Shown one piece after another: positions 18,786 to 28,125 of a stretch of 64,000 bases of DNA. Each line of letters starts with the position of its first letter. Position 1 is the first letter of the stretch. The notes beneath the pieces are model-generated. The model was not told where the DNA came from and did not search any database. It was given only the letters and a program-made list of their open reading frames with translations. The DNA comes from Pseudomonas uvaldensis (GTDB lineage Bacteria > Pseudomonadota > Gammaproteobacteria > Pseudomonadales > Pseudomonadaceae), in contig NZ_JAIWKS010000001.1 of the NCBI RefSeq assembly GCF_021271205.1, positions 558,001 through 622,000 of the forward strand, given 5' to 3'. A program made the translations under genes and the position numbers.

Positions 18786-18924
18786 AAAAGGCCCGATGAG
18801 TAGGAACAGCCTGCACGCCACCCGCTTTTTCTGTCTGGCGGCGCAAATAGTCGTCAAGATTATGTGACAGTTGTAGGCTGATTCCCACCGTGAAATCTCG
18901 ATACGCATTAACTCCGACCAGATA

Positions 18925-18942
18925 CGTAAAGAAAACGTTACG
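18925..18942. promoter_or_regulatory. Candidate PhhR/TyrR-box between phhR and phhA
   Basis: CGTAAA, six bases, GTTACG: an imperfect match to the TyrR/PhhR consensus TGTAAA-N6-TTTACA, with GTAAA and TTAC conserved at the right spacing. It lies 145 bases upstream of phhA and 140 upstream of phhR, in a 302-bp gap that is otherwise without a recognised element. Whether it serves phhA, phhR or both is not determinable by eye. Confidence 0.5.
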
Positions 18943-19087
18943 AATTTCAATCAATCGACTGTCTCGCCTTCCATGGACCTGCTGTGCATCTGCGTGTATC
19001 GGGTTTATCTCTAATGCATCGCTGGACATAACAACAAACAGCTTTCCCCGGTTCGAAACACCGGTGAAAAAACAGCAGGAGAGCAGC

Positions 19088-19873
19088 ATGAAGCAGACGC
19101 AATACGTGGCCCGCGAGCCCGATGCGCAAGGTTTTATTCACTACCCCGCCGAAGAACACGCGGTGTGGAACACGCTGATCACCCGCCAGCTGAAAGTCAT
19201 CGAAGGCCGTGCGTGCCAGGAATACCTGGACGGCATCGACAAACTTGGCCTGCCCCACGACCGCATTCCGCAGCTGGGAGAAATAAACAAAGTGCTGGGC
19301 GAGACCACGGGCTGGCAAGTCGCCCGGGTGCCAGCGCTGATCCCCTTCCAGACCTTCTTCGAATTGCTTGCCAGCAAGCAGTTTCCGGTGGCGACTTTCA
19401 TTCGTACCCGTGAAGAACTGGACTACTTGCAGGAACCGGACATCTTCCACGAGATATTCGGCCACTGTCCGCTGCTGACCAACCCTTGGTTCGCCGAGTT
19501 CACCCACACCTACGGCAAGCTCGGCCTGCAGGCCTCCAAGGAAGAGCGCGTCTACCTGGCTCGCCTGTACTGGATGACCATCGAGTTCGGGCTGGTGGAA
19601 ACGCCTCAAGGTCGACGCATCTACGGCGGCGGCATCCTGTCATCGCCCAAGGAAACCGTGTATTGCCTGTCCGATGAGCCGGAGCACCAGCCCTTCGACC
19701 CGCTGGAAGCCATGCGCACGCCGTATCGCATCGACATCTTGCAGCCGGTGTATTTCGTGCTGCCCGAACTCAAGCGCCTGTTCGACCTGGCCCACGAAGA
19801 CATCATGGGGATGGTCAAGCGCGGCCGGGAACTGGGCCTGCACGCACCGAAATTTCCGCCGAAAGCCGCCTGA
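19088..19873 (+). CDS. phhA: Phenylalanine-4-hydroxylase
   Basis: A 261-residue monomeric bacterial phenylalanine hydroxylase: phenylalanine + O2 + tetrahydrobiopterin to tyrosine. The iron ligands are the two histidines of [13 protein letters not shown] and the glutamate of [11 protein letters not shown]. Length matches P. aeruginosa PhhA (262). The ATG at 19088 has a CAGGAGAG ribosome-binding site; the frame is open upstream to 18890 but that part is not family-like. phhB, needed for cofactor recycling, follows 97 bases downstream. Confidence 0.97.
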   Translation: MKQTQYVAREPDAQGFIHYPAEEHAVWNTLITRQLKVIEGRACQEYLDGIDKLGLPHDRIPQLGEINKVLGETTGWQVARVPALIPFQTFFELLASKQFPVATFIRTREELDYLQEPDIFHEIFGHCPLLTNPWFAEFTHTYGKLGLQASKEERVYLARLYWMTIEFGLVETPQGRRIYGGGILSSPKETVYCLSDEPEHQPFDPLEAMRTPYRIDILQPVYFVLPELKRLFDLAHEDIMGMVKRGRELGLHAPKFPPKAA

Positions 19874-19970
19874 ATGGCGTTTTTCGACCTCAAGTGAGTC
19901 TGTTGCACCGCACGGCTTTGCTTTAGCGTGGGTGCATCGACGCTTTCATCTATTGATCCAGGAACACACC

Positions 19971-20327
19971 ATGAACACTCTGAACCAAGCCCACTGCGAA
20001 GCCTGCCGCGCCGACGCCCCACAAGTCAGCGACGAAGAACTGCCGGTCCTGATCAAGCAGATCCCGGACTGGAACATCGAAGTGCGCGACGGCGTGATGC
20101 AGCTGGAAAAAGTCTTCCTGTTCAAGAATTTCAAGCATGCCCTGGCGTTCACCAACGCCGTCGGCGAGATTTCCGAGGCCGAAGGCCATCACCCTGGCCT
20201 GCTCACCGAATGGGGCAAGGTCACCGTGACCTGGTGGAGCCACTCCATCAAGGGCCTGCACCGCAACGACTTCATCATGGCCGCCCGCACCGATGACGTG
20301 GCCAAAACCGCCGAGGGCCGCAAGTAA
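19971..20327 (+). CDS. phhB: Pterin-4a-carbinolamine dehydratase
   Basis: A 118-residue protein with the family signature [36 protein letters not shown], containing the catalytic HHP and the W-SH-GLH-ND segment. It dehydrates the 4a-hydroxytetrahydrobiopterin formed by PhhA so that the cofactor can be recycled. Its stop TAA overlaps the ATG of phhC (TAATG), so the two are translationally coupled. Confidence 0.96.
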   Translation: MNTLNQAHCEACRADAPQVSDEELPVLIKQIPDWNIEVRDGVMQLEKVFLFKNFKHALAFTNAVGEISEAEGHHPGLLTEWGKVTVTWWSHSIKGLHRNDFIMAARTDDVAKTAEGRK

Positions 20328-21520
20328 TGCATTTCGACGCCATCGGCCGGGTGCCCGGCGACCCGATCCTGGGCTTGATGGAGGCCTACGGGGCGGACAG
20401 CAACCCGAGCAAATTCGACCTGGGCGTTGGCGTCTACAAGGATGCACAGGGTCTGACGCCCATCCTGGAGTCGGTGAAACTGGCCGAACAGCGGCTGGTG
20501 GATCGCCAGACCACCAAGACCTACATCGGTGGTCATGGCGATGCTGTATTCGGCCACTTGATCAACGCGCTGGTGCTGGGCGCCGGCTCCTCGCTGATCG
20601 CGCAACAGCGTGCTGGCGCCACACAGACCCCGGGAGGCACCGGGGCCTTGCGCCTGAGCGCCGATTTCATCGCCCAGTGCCTGCCGGGCCGTGGCGTCTG
20701 GTTGAGCAATCCGACGTGGCCGATCCACGAAACCATTTTTGCAGCCGCCGGCGTCAAGGCCAGTCATTACCCTTACGTGGGCAACGACAACCGTCTGGAT
20801 TTCGAGGCGATGCTGGCGACCCTGAAGCAAGCGCCGACCGGTGATGTGGTGCTGTTGCATGCCTGCTGCCACAACCCCACCGGCTTCGACCTGTCCCATG
20901 ACCAATGGCGCCAGGTATTGGAGGTGGTGCGCAGCCGTGAACTGCTGCCGCTGATCGACTTCGCCTATCAGGGCTTTGGCGATGGCCTGGAGCAGGATGC
21001 CTGGGCTGTCCGGTTGTTTGCCGATACCTTGCCCGAAGTATTGATCACCAGCTCCTGCTCCAAGAACTTCGGCCTGTACCGCGACCGTACCGGCGCGCTG
21101 ATCGTCTGCGCCCGCGATGCCGACAAGCTGGTGGACGTGCGCAGCCAACTGGCGAATATTGCCCGCAACCTGTGGTCGACCCCACCGGATCATGGCGCGT
21201 CGGTGGTGGCGACCATCCTCGGTGATGCAGCACTTAAAAGCCGGTGGAGCGATGAGGTAGAGCACATGCGGCTGCGTATCGCGCAGTTACGCAATGGCCT
21301 GCTGGAGGCGCTGGAGCCCCATGGTTTACGGGAACGCTTCGCCCATATCGGCGTGCAACGCGGGATGTTTTCCTACACCGGTTTGAATCCGGAACAGGTC
21401 AGGCAACTGCGCGAGTGCCACAGCGTGTACATGGTCGGTACGGGCCGGGCCAACGTGGCCGGCATCGACGCCACTCGCCTGGACTTGCTGGCCGGGGCCA
21501 TTGCAGACGTCTGCAAATAA
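20327..21520 (+). CDS. phhC: Aromatic amino acid aminotransferase
   Basis: A 397-residue class I PLP aminotransferase of the aspartate/tyrosine family. FDLGVGVYKDAQGLTPIL at the start, LLHACCHNPTGFD, and the PLP-lysine motif SSCSKNFGLYRDR are visible; the C-terminal GRANVAGID carries the usual substrate-arginine region. It transaminates tyrosine and phenylalanine to their keto acids, the next step after PhhA. The same protein is often called TyrB. The start overlaps phhB by one base. Confidence 0.93.
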   Translation: MHFDAIGRVPGDPILGLMEAYGADSNPSKFDLGVGVYKDAQGLTPILESVKLAEQRLVDRQTTKTYIGGHGDAVFGHLINALVLGAGSSLIAQQRAGATQTPGGTGALRLSADFIAQCLPGRGVWLSNPTWPIHETIFAAAGVKASHYPYVGNDNRLDFEAMLATLKQAPTGDVVLLHACCHNPTGFDLSHDQWRQVLEVVRSRELLPLIDFAYQGFGDGLEQDAWAVRLFADTLPEVLITSSCSKNFGLYRDRTGALIVCARDADKLVDVRSQLANIARNLWSTPPDHGASVVATILGDAALKSRWSDEVEHMRLRIAQLRNGLLEALEPHGLRERFAHIGVQRGMFSYTGLNPEQVRQLRECHSVYMVGTGRANVAGIDATRLDLLAGAIADVCK

Positions 21521-21547
21521 CCAACACCGAAAGCTCAAACGGCGGAC

Positions 21548-21580
21548 AACCTGTGGGAGCAACGCTTGCTCCCACAGGTT
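21548..21580. terminator. Perfect palindrome between convergent genes: REP-type element, probable bidirectional terminator
   Basis: Arms AACCTGTGGGAGCAA (21548-21562) and TTGCTCCCACAGGTT (21566-21580) form a 15-bp perfect stem with a 3-base loop, midway between the phhC stop and the nitroreductase stop. The core GTGGGAGCAA is the common Pseudomonas REP head. It could end both transcripts, though it lacks a long T-tract. Confidence 0.6.
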
Positions 21581-21592
21581 AGTCTGACGGAC

Positions 21593-22156
21593 CTACGCCC
21601 CCGTCCACTCACCAACGAATTCAGCCGTATCCTCCTTCGGCGCGATCCGGGCTTCTTTCTGCGGCGTGCCCAGGTAGAGGAAGCCGATCACCTCTTCGCC
21701 AACCTCCAGGCCAAGCCCCTCGGCCACATGTGGCGAATAGGCCAGTTCCCCCGTGCGCCAGACTCCACCGATGCCTTGGGCGTAGGCCGCCAGCAGGATG
21801 GCGTGCGCCGCGCAACCCGCCGCCAGCAGCTGTTCGGACTTGGGCACCTTGAAATGGTCCTGCAGACGAGCGATCACCACCACGACGAGCGGTGCGCGCA
21901 ACGGGCCATTGAGGGCCTTTTCCACCACGGCCTCGGGTACCAGCGGGTCATTGAAGCGCGCCGCTTCGGCCAGCAGTTCGCCCATGCGATAACGCGCTTG
22001 CCCTTCGACCGTCAGGAAACGCCATGGCCGCAACTGGCCGTGATCCGGAGCGCGCATTGCGGCAGCGAACATCACTTCCCGTTGTTCGGCCGTGGGCGCC
22101 GGCTCCATCAGGCGTGGAACGGAAACACGGTTGAGCAGTACGTCGAGAGCCTGCAT
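21593..22156 (-). CDS. Nitroreductase family protein, YdjA-like
   Basis: A 187-residue FMN-dependent nitroreductase-fold protein. The N-terminal RVSVPRLMEPAP...AAMRAPDHGQLRPWRF is the YdjA-type FMN-binding start, and GIGGVWRTGELAYSPHVAEGLGL is the second conserved block. YdjA is the minimal-sized member of the family. The physiological substrate is unknown. It faces phhC tail to tail and trkH head to head across 172 bp. Confidence 0.88.
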   Translation of the reverse strand: MQALDVLLNRVSVPRLMEPAPTAEQREVMFAAAMRAPDHGQLRPWRFLTVEGQARYRMGELLAEAARFNDPLVPEAVVEKALNGPLRAPLVVVVIARLQDHFKVPKSEQLLAAGCAAHAILLAAYAQGIGGVWRTGELAYSPHVAEGLGLEVGEEVIGFLYLGTPQKEARIAPKEDTAEFVGEWTGA

Positions 22157-22328
22157 CAGGCACCTCCCTGGAAAAAATGTCCGACTATTCTAGTGGCTGC
22201 ACGGCCCGTCCGTCAGCGCAAATTCCGATGTCAGGCTCCTGCTCGCCGCAAGCGCCCAAAGGGGCTGGTTTACACGAGGTCTGTCGCAGGTAGAATGGCG
22301 CCCTTCCCTTTCAGCCCGAGCGGACTCC

Positions 22329-23783
22329 ATGGCGTTGCCGACCCTACGGATCATTGGTTTTATCATCGGCATCTTCCTGATCACCCTGGCGATCTTCATG
22401 GTCGTGCCCATGGCCACCCTGCTGGTCTTCGAGCGCACGGGCGACCTGCCATCATTTCTCTGGTCGAGCATGATCACCTTCGTCGCCGGCCTGGCCCTGG
22501 TGCTGCCCGGACGCCCTGAACACATTCATCTGCGCCCCCGGGACATGTACCTGCTGACCGTCAGCAGCTGGTTGGTGGTGTGCATCTTCGCGGCGCTGCC
22601 ATTTCTGCTGACCCAGCACATCAGCTATACGGATTCGTTCTTCGAAAGCATGTCGGGGATCACCGCCACCGGCGCTACGGTCCTCAGTGGCCTGGACACC
22701 ATGTCTCCCGGCATCCTCATGTGGCGCTCGCTGCTGCACTGGCTCGGCGGTATCGGCTTCATCGGCATGGCGGTAGCGATCCTGCCGCTGCTGCGCATCG
22801 GTGGCATGCGGCTGTTCCAGACCGAGTCGTCGGACCGTTCGGAAAAAGTCATGCCCCGCTCCCATATGGTGGCGCGACTGATCGTGGCGTCCTACGTCGG
22901 CATTACCATATTCGGAACCCTGGCGCTCTGGTGGGCTGGAATGAGCCCGTTCGATGCCATCAACCATTCGATGTCGGCGATCTCCACCGGCGGGTTTTCC
23001 ACCTCGGACCTGTCCCTGGCCAAATGGACCCAACCGGCGGTGCATTGGGTCGCTATCGTCATCATGATCCTCGGCAGCCTGCCGTTCGCCCTGTATGTCG
23101 CGATGCTGCGAGGCCATCGTCGGGCGCTGATCAAGGACCAGCAGGTTCAGGGTCTGATCGGTGTGTTGTTGGTCACCTGGCTGGTCCTCGGCACCTGGTA
23201 TTGGGCCACCACCGACCTGCATTGGCTGGACGCACTGCGCCACGTGGCGCTGAATGTGACGTCCATCGTGACCACCACGGGATTCGCCCTGGGAGACTAC
23301 AGCCTCTGGGGCAATTTCTCGCTCATGCTGTTTTTTTACCTGGGCTTCGTGGGCGGCTGCTCGGGTTCGACGGCTGGCGGGATCAAGATTTTCCGCTTCC
23401 AGGTCGCGTATATCCTGCTCAGGGCCAACCTCATGCAATTGATCCACCCGCGCGCGGTGATCAAGCAAAAATACAACGGTCACCGCCTCGATGAAGAAAT
23501 CGTGCGGTCGATCCTTACGTTCTCGTTCTTCTTCGCCATCACCATCTGCGTGATCGCCCTCCTGCTGTCCTTGCTGGGCGTGGAGTGGATGACCGCGCTG
23601 ACCGGGGCAGCCAGTACGGTGTCCGGCGTCGGCCCGGGGTTGGGGGAAACCATCGGGCCGGCCGGCAACTTCGCGCCGCTGCCGGATGCGGCCAAGTGGA
23701 TCCTGTCGGCGGGCATGCTCCTGGGTCGCCTGGAAATCATCACGGTGTTCGTGCTGTGCATCCCGGCGTTCTGGCGTCACTGA
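22329..23783 (+). CDS. trkH: Trk-type potassium uptake channel subunit
   Basis: A 484-residue inner-membrane protein with about ten hydrophobic spans. The four selectivity-filter turns can be read: GITATGATVLS, ISTGGFSTSD, VTTTGFALGD and VSGVGPGLGE, the usual order of a TrkH/KtrB four-repeat pore. It imports potassium together with the NAD-binding TrkA, which is not in this window. Its last 44 bases overlap the end of the convergent AraC-type gene. Confidence 0.93.
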   Translation: MALPTLRIIGFIIGIFLITLAIFMVVPMATLLVFERTGDLPSFLWSSMITFVAGLALVLPGRPEHIHLRPRDMYLLTVSSWLVVCIFAALPFLLTQHISYTDSFFESMSGITATGATVLSGLDTMSPGILMWRSLLHWLGGIGFIGMAVAILPLLRIGGMRLFQTESSDRSEKVMPRSHMVARLIVASYVGITIFGTLALWWAGMSPFDAINHSMSAISTGGFSTSDLSLAKWTQPAVHWVAIVIMILGSLPFALYVAMLRGHRRALIKDQQVQGLIGVLLVTWLVLGTWYWATTDLHWLDALRHVALNVTSIVTTTGFALGDYSLWGNFSLMLFFYLGFVGGCSGSTAGGIKIFRFQVAYILLRANLMQLIHPRAVIKQKYNGHRLDEEIVRSILTFSFFFAITICVIALLLSLLGVEWMTALTGAASTVSGVGPGLGETIGPAGNFAPLPDAAKWILSAGMLLGRLEIITVFVLCIPAFWRH

Positions 23784-24795
23784 CCGGCTTGAGTCCCCTT
23801 GCCGCCCGGTATTCTCCGGGCGTGGCATCGAACCAGCGGCGGAAGGCGCGGAAAAAATTGCTCGGGTCGGCAAACCCCAGCAGATAGGCGATTTGCAGTA
23901 ATGTCATGTCCGGCTGTGTCAGGTACTGCTCGGCCAGTTCTCGGCGGGTGTCGTCGAGCAAATGCTGGAAGCTGGTGCCCTCCTCCTGCAGCCGTCGCTG
24001 CAAGGTCCTCTGGGACAAGTGCAATGCCTGCGCCACCACATCGCGCTTGGGTTCGCCCTGGGGCAACAGCCGGCAGAGGGCTTGCCGCGCCTTGTGGGTC
24101 ACTCGGCTTCCCGAAAAACGGGCCAAGTACTCGCCGGCAAAGCGGTCGTGAAGCAATGCCATGGCCTCGTTGGCCGTCGGCAGCGGCGCTTCCATGTCTG
24201 AGCGTTCGAAGACCAGCGCATCGTACGGCGAATTGAATATCAGCGGCGCGGCAAAAGCCTGCTGGTAAGGTGTCGGATCAAGGGGTTCAGGGGCCTGGAA
24301 CAACACTTTCACCGGATGCAGGGTGCGTCCGGTCAGCCAGTTGCACAGGCTCAGCGCACAGGCCAGGGAGGCCTCGGTACTTTGCCGGGTGGGCGGAATA
24401 TGGTCGCCGTGCACCGTCAGGATCAGTCCGTAATGGCCATCCAACTGGCGAATACTGACCTCGGCGCTTTCGGCGATGATTCTCTGATAGCGCACCAGCC
24501 GCTGGAAACCCTCGATCAACGTGCGGCTGGACATCAGGGCATAACCCACCACATGGAACGACGCCGGGCGGACCACCTTGCCCATGTTCAGGCCGATGGC
24601 CGGGTTACCCGATAGCTCCACCGCCCGTTGCCAGAGTCGCGTCATCGAGTCCTGGGGGAAACGGGCGTCCGGATCGTCCAACGCATCAAAGTCCAGCCCC
24701 AGTTGCCCGAACAGCGCGCGACAATCCAGGCCGTCCATTTCCAGCGCCTTGACAATCCCCATCGCCCAGCTGGAAGAAGTGGTTCGTTCGCCCAT
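23740..24795 (-). CDS. AraC-family regulator with N-terminal Arabinose_bd-type (OruR-like) domain
   Basis: About 351 residues. The N-terminal ligand domain (MGERTTSSSWAMGIVKALEMDGLDCRALFGQLGLD; LVRYQRIIAESAEVSI) is the type found in OruR and related regulators. The C-terminal double helix-turn-helix is clear (VAQALHLSQRTLQRRLQEEGTSFQHLLDD, LLQIAYLLGFADPSNFFRAFRRWFDATPGEYR). The ATG at 24795 has GGGGGAA upstream and suits the family start. The last residues overlap trkH antisense by 44 bp. No target is evident; the divergent neighbour is the Mpo1-like gene. Confidence 0.88.
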   Translation of the reverse strand: MGERTTSSSWAMGIVKALEMDGLDCRALFGQLGLDFDALDDPDARFPQDSMTRLWQRAVELSGNPAIGLNMGKVVRPASFHVVGYALMSSRTLIEGFQRLVRYQRIIAESAEVSIRQLDGHYGLILTVHGDHIPPTRQSTEASLACALSLCNWLTGRTLHPVKVLFQAPEPLDPTPYQQAFAAPLIFNSPYDALVFERSDMEAPLPTANEAMALLHDRFAGEYLARFSGSRVTHKARQALCRLLPQGEPKRDVVAQALHLSQRTLQRRLQEEGTSFQHLLDDTRRELAEQYLTQPDMTLLQIAYLLGFADPSNFFRAFRRWFDATPGEYRAARGLKPVSDARTPGCTARTP

Positions 24796-24931
24796 ACGTT
24801 TCCCCCGCATGACGGGCCGTGTGCCACGGCCGGTTTTGCGAAGGATACTAAAGTGGCGCTCTTTGTCACTGGCCAATGCAACCGTTCGCCCTAGACTTGG
24901 ATACAGCACAACAACCAAAGAGCCCGCAGTC

Positions 24932-25243
24932 TTGGAAAAGCGCAAACGATTCGACAGCTTTGCCGAGTTTTACCCGTATTACCTCGGCGAACACAGCAAC
25001 AGCACCTGTCGGCGCCTGCACTTCGTCGGCACCTCCCTGGTCATCCTGATTTTCGTCCTGGCGCTCGTCGCAACCGTCTGGTGGTGGTTGATCGCCTTGC
25101 CGGTGGCCGGCTACGGCTTCGCCTGGGTCGGGCATTTCTTCTTCGAAAAGAATCGGCCGGCCACCTTCCAGCATCCGCTCTACAGCCTGTTGGGGGATTT
25201 TGTGATGTACCGCGACATGCTGCGGGGCAAGGTGGCGTTCTAA
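24932..25243 (+). CDS. Mpo1-like (DUF962) small membrane protein
   Basis: A 103-residue protein with two hydrophobic spans, LVILIFVLALVATVWWWLIA and VAGYGFAWVGHFFF. The conserved residues YYLGEHSNSTCRRLHFVGT and GHFFFEKNRPATFQHPLYSLLGDFVMYRDML fit the DUF962/Mpo1 family; yeast Mpo1 is an iron-dependent 2-hydroxy fatty acid dioxygenase. TTG at 24932 is taken as start because it gives MEKRKRFDSFAEFYPYYLGEH, the usual family opening. No strong ribosome-binding site is visible. The bacterial function is not established. Confidence 0.8.
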   Translation: MEKRKRFDSFAEFYPYYLGEHSNSTCRRLHFVGTSLVILIFVLALVATVWWWLIALPVAGYGFAWVGHFFFEKNRPATFQHPLYSLLGDFVMYRDMLRGKVAF

Positions 25244-25265
25244 CCGGCGGACCATGGTGTTCTTA

Positions 25266-25289
25266 TCGCGGGGCAAGCCTTGCCCGCGA
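25266..25289. repeat. REP-like palindrome
   Basis: TCGCGG and CCGCGA flank a GGCAAG/CTTGCC centre, between the convergent Mpo1-like and LpxH-like genes. It may serve as a transcript end. Confidence 0.45.
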
Positions 25290-25295
25290 CACGAC

Positions 25296-26114
25296 TCAAG
25301 CAGGTTCGGAAATCTTCAACCCGGCCTTGATCTGCGCCTCGCGCGCCTGGGCATCCGCCAACCGGTACAACTCGATCGAGCCATCCCAGTGTTCGATCAA
25401 TGCCGTGCACGATTCGACCCAGTCACCGCAGTTGAGGTACTCCACCTCTCCCACCTTGCGAATCTCGGCATGGTGAATATGGCCGCACACCACGCCGTGC
25501 AACTCACGTTTCACGCATTCGTGGGCGATGGCCTCCTCAAAGTCGCTGATAAAGCTGACAGCGGTCTTTACCTTGTGCTTGAGGTAAGCCGACAGTGACC
25601 AGTAGCCGTAGCCATAACGGGCGCGCCAATGGTTAAGCCAACGGTTCAGTGTGAGGGTCAGTTCGTACGCCGAATCGCCGAGGAATGCCAACCAGCGATG
25701 GTAACGGGTGATGACATCGAACTGGTCGCCGTGGATCACCAGCAGGTGCCGGCCATCGGCGGTGACATGCACCGCCTCGTCCACCAGCTGGATATTGCCC
25801 AGGATCAGCTTCGAATAGCGCCGCAGAAATTCATCATGATTGCCGGTGACGTAGATCACTTCGGTGCCGCGCTTGCTCATGGTCAGCAAGCGTCGGATGA
25901 CGTTGGTATGCGCTTGGGGCCAGTACATGCCGCCGCGCAGTTTCCAACCGTCGATGATGTCACCGACCAGGTAGATCCTGTCGGCGTGATAGCCCTTGAG
26001 GAACTGCGACAGGTGCTCGGCCTGGCAGTCCCGGGTGCCCAGGTGTACGTCGGAAATCCACAGGGTGCGGACACGCTGCTTGCGGCTGGGTCTGGCGAGC
26101 TCGGCGCTGGTCAT
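25296..26114 (-). CDS. UDP-2,3-diacylglucosamine diphosphatase-family metallophosphoesterase (LpxH-like)
   Basis: A 272-residue calcineurin-like phosphoesterase. The metal-binding blocks are in order: ISDVHLG, LVGDIIDGWK, TGNHDE, IHGDQFD and CGHIHHAEIR. It is longer than the canonical LpxH (about 240) and has the RTLWISDVHLGTRDCQAEHLSQFL opening of the second, YbbF-like group common in Pseudomonas. It may act on lipid A precursors or another phospholipid head group; it should not be assumed to be the essential LpxH. The ATG at 26114 has GAGGGGG upstream; nine extra codons are open before it. Confidence 0.82.
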   Translation of the reverse strand: MTSAELARPSRKQRVRTLWISDVHLGTRDCQAEHLSQFLKGYHADRIYLVGDIIDGWKLRGGMYWPQAHTNVIRRLLTMSKRGTEVIYVTGNHDEFLRRYSKLILGNIQLVDEAVHVTADGRHLLVIHGDQFDVITRYHRWLAFLGDSAYELTLTLNRWLNHWRARYGYGYWSLSAYLKHKVKTAVSFISDFEEAIAHECVKRELHGVVCGHIHHAEIRKVGEVEYLNCGDWVESCTALIEHWDGSIELYRLADAQAREAQIKAGLKISEPA

Positions 26115-26248
26115 GGGCACCCCCTCTATCGTTTCCACCACTGTGCACGCCGGCGATTAATGCCCCATGACAAACACAAGTCCATTGCATGACAGCGCGC
26201 TACGTCACGCCCTCAGTGTATCCTGACGGCCTGCCACGGGAGACCGCG

Positions 26249-26992
26249 ATGAGACCGATCCTCACGCTACGCCAATACAGCCAGGACCTGATCGTCCACA
26301 GCCATGACCATGCGCAATTGGTATTCGGGTTGTCCGGTGCGCTGGATTTCGAGATCGAAGGTTGCGGCAGCCAGGTGGTCCGGCAGAGTTTGGTGGTAGT
26401 GCCGGCCGGAGCACACCACGCTTGTGACAGCCCCCACGGCAGCCGCTGCCTGGTGATGGACGTGCCGGGCGACGACTGGATCGATCAGTGCCTGGGGGAC
26501 CACGCCGACGCCAGCCGACGGTTGCTCGACAGCAGTGCCCGCCTGCCCCTGAATGCGGGGCAAAGCCAATTGGTCTGTTGGCTGGCAAGTAGCCGGATGG
26601 ACGATCCGCTGATTGCCCGACAGGGGGCGGTGCTGCTCCTGGCCAGTCTCAATGGTGCTCGTCCCGCCACGACCGGAGGCCGTCGCCTGCCCTACGCCGC
26701 GCTCGACGCTCACATCGACCAATACGCGGCCTATCCGCTTCAAGTGGCGGACCTGGCCCAGGTCGCCGGGCTGTCCAGCGCCCGCCTGCATGCGCGCTTC
26801 ATCGCCGAATGCGGCCAGACGCCGATGGAGTACATCCGCAGCCGTCGCCTGCACAAGGCCGTAGGGTTGCTGCGCGACACGGACCTGCCGATTGGCGAGG
26901 TCGCTCACCGGGTCGGCTATGGCTCCCAGAGCGCCTTTGCCGCCGCGGTGTTGCGCGAATTCGGCGTGTCGCCGAGCAAGCTTCGGCGCTAG
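26249..26992 (+). CDS. AraC-family regulator with N-terminal cupin
   Basis: A 247-residue regulator. The N-terminal cupin-type sensor (HSHDHAQLVFGLSGALDFEI, VVPAGAHHACDS, CLVMDVPG) is followed by an AraC helix-turn-helix pair (QVADLAQVAGLSSARLHARFIAECGQTPMEYIRSRRL, PIGEVAHRVGYGSQSAFAAAVLREFGVSPSKLRR). The ATG at 26249 has GGGAGA upstream and gives a usual start; the frame is open from 26189. A likely target is the EamA exporter downstream, although a 245-bp gap with a REPIN lies between them. Confidence 0.86.
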   Translation: MRPILTLRQYSQDLIVHSHDHAQLVFGLSGALDFEIEGCGSQVVRQSLVVVPAGAHHACDSPHGSRCLVMDVPGDDWIDQCLGDHADASRRLLDSSARLPLNAGQSQLVCWLASSRMDDPLIARQGAVLLLASLNGARPATTGGRRLPYAALDAHIDQYAAYPLQVADLAQVAGLSSARLHARFIAECGQTPMEYIRSRRLHKAVGLLRDTDLPIGEVAHRVGYGSQSAFAAAVLREFGVSPSKLRR

Positions 26993-27076
26993 CCTGGCGC
27001 TAAAAATCGCCAGGATCGCGACAGACACACTGCTCTTGACCACGTTTAAATACTGACCGGAGAAAGCTTCGGTGGA

Positions 27077-27153
27077 AGCGGGCTTGCTCGCGAACGCGGT
27101 GTGTCAGTGAATACTTTCGTGACAGGTCGAACGCATTCGCGAGCAAGCCCGCT
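27077..27153. repeat. REPIN (paired inverted REP)
   Basis: Arms AGCGGGCTTGCTCGCGAA (27077-27094) and TTCGCGAGCAAGCCCGCT (27136-27153), an 18-bp perfect inverted repeat with a 41-base spacer. This is the common fluorescens-type REP core. It occupies the 245-bp gap between the AraC-type gene and the EamA gene; nothing else was recognised there. Confidence 0.8.
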
Positions 27154-27237
27154 CCCACAGGGGCGGCGGTGTTCCGGGCTTTTGTGAATGCCTCCCTCAG
27201 GGATCCGCCTGTTACCGTTTTGTCTGGAAGGATTGTG

Positions 27238-28125
27238 ATGACGCCCCGTACTGCCCTCGGCGCCCTGCACATTGGCGCTCTCATGTTTGGTCTGACTGGC
27301 GTGTTCGGCAAGCTCGCGGCCGCGTCGCCGGCAGTCATTGTGTTCGGTCGTGCGGTATTTGCCGTACTGGCCCTGGCGCTCTTCGCCCGCTTTGCCAGCC
27401 GCGCCCGTTGGCAGAAACTCCGTGCAGCGGACGGCCGGCGATTGCTGTTGGGTGGCCTGCTGTTGGCGGGGCATTGGGTCAGCTTTTTCATTGCGGTAAA
27501 AATCGCGGGGGTGGCGGTCGCCACGTTGGGGTTCGCCAGTTTCCCGGCCTTCACGGTATTGCTCGAAGGACTGATCTTTCGCGAGCGGATTCGCGCCAAT
27601 GAAATCCTGCTGGTGGTGTTGGTAAGCATCGGGCTGGTGCTGGTCACGCCAGCATTCGACCTGGCCAGCAGCGCCACCTCCGGGCTCCTGTGGGCGGTGG
27701 CATCAGGGTTGCTGTTTTCCCTGTTGTCGCTGACCAACCGCGCCGGCTCCGGCCATGTCCCTCCCGTACAGGCCGCGCTCTGCCAGAACCTGGTGGTCGG
27801 GTTATGCCTGTTGCCCCTGGCCGCTCCGCAACTGAGTGATGTGCGCCCGCTCGACTGGCTGTGGATCGGCCTGCTCGGGGTGTTCTGCACCGGTCTGGCA
27901 CACAGTCTGTTCGTTGCCAGCCTGGGGGTGATCAAGGCCCGCACCGCGGCCGTGGTCTTCGCCATGGAACCGGTCTATGGCATCGCCATGGCCTGGCTGT
28001 TGTTCAGCGAGACCCCGACCTTGCGCATGCTGCTGGGCGGCCTCCTGATCATCGTCGCGATCGTGGTGTCGAGTCAGTTGAGTTCGAAGAAACCACAGGC
28101 AAGCGTCGAAGCGACGTCTCACTGA
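27238..28125 (+). CDS. EamA/DMT-family exporter
   Basis: A 295-residue inner-membrane protein with about ten hydrophobic segments in two homologous halves, as in the drug/metabolite transporter superfamily (LHIGALMFGLTGVFGKLAAASPAVIVFGRAVFAVLAL; VFAMEPVYGIAMAWLLFSETPTLRMLLGGLLIIVAIV). The conserved late motif AVVFAMEPVYGIAMAWLLFSE is typical. The ATG at 27238 has GGAAGGA upstream. The substrate is unknown; the family exports metabolites and amino acids. The tail overlaps the convergent Rdx gene by seven bases. Confidence 0.87.
   Translation: MTPRTALGALHIGALMFGLTGVFGKLAAASPAVIVFGRAVFAVLALALFARFASRARWQKLRAADGRRLLLGGLLLAGHWVSFFIAVKIAGVAVATLGFASFPAFTVLLEGLIFRERIRANEILLVVLVSIGLVLVTPAFDLASSATSGLLWAVASGLLFSLLSLTNRAGSGHVPPVQAALCQNLVVGLCLLPLAAPQLSDVRPLDWLWIGLLGVFCTGLAHSLFVASLGVIKARTAAVVFAMEPVYGIAMAWLLFSETPTLRMLLGGLLIIVAIVVSSQLSSKKPQASVEATSH

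Noticed and set aside
18975..18990. A sigma-54 site upstream of phhA (GGACCTGCTGTGC)
   Set aside because: The GG and GC are nine bases apart rather than ten, and the flanks do not fit the consensus.
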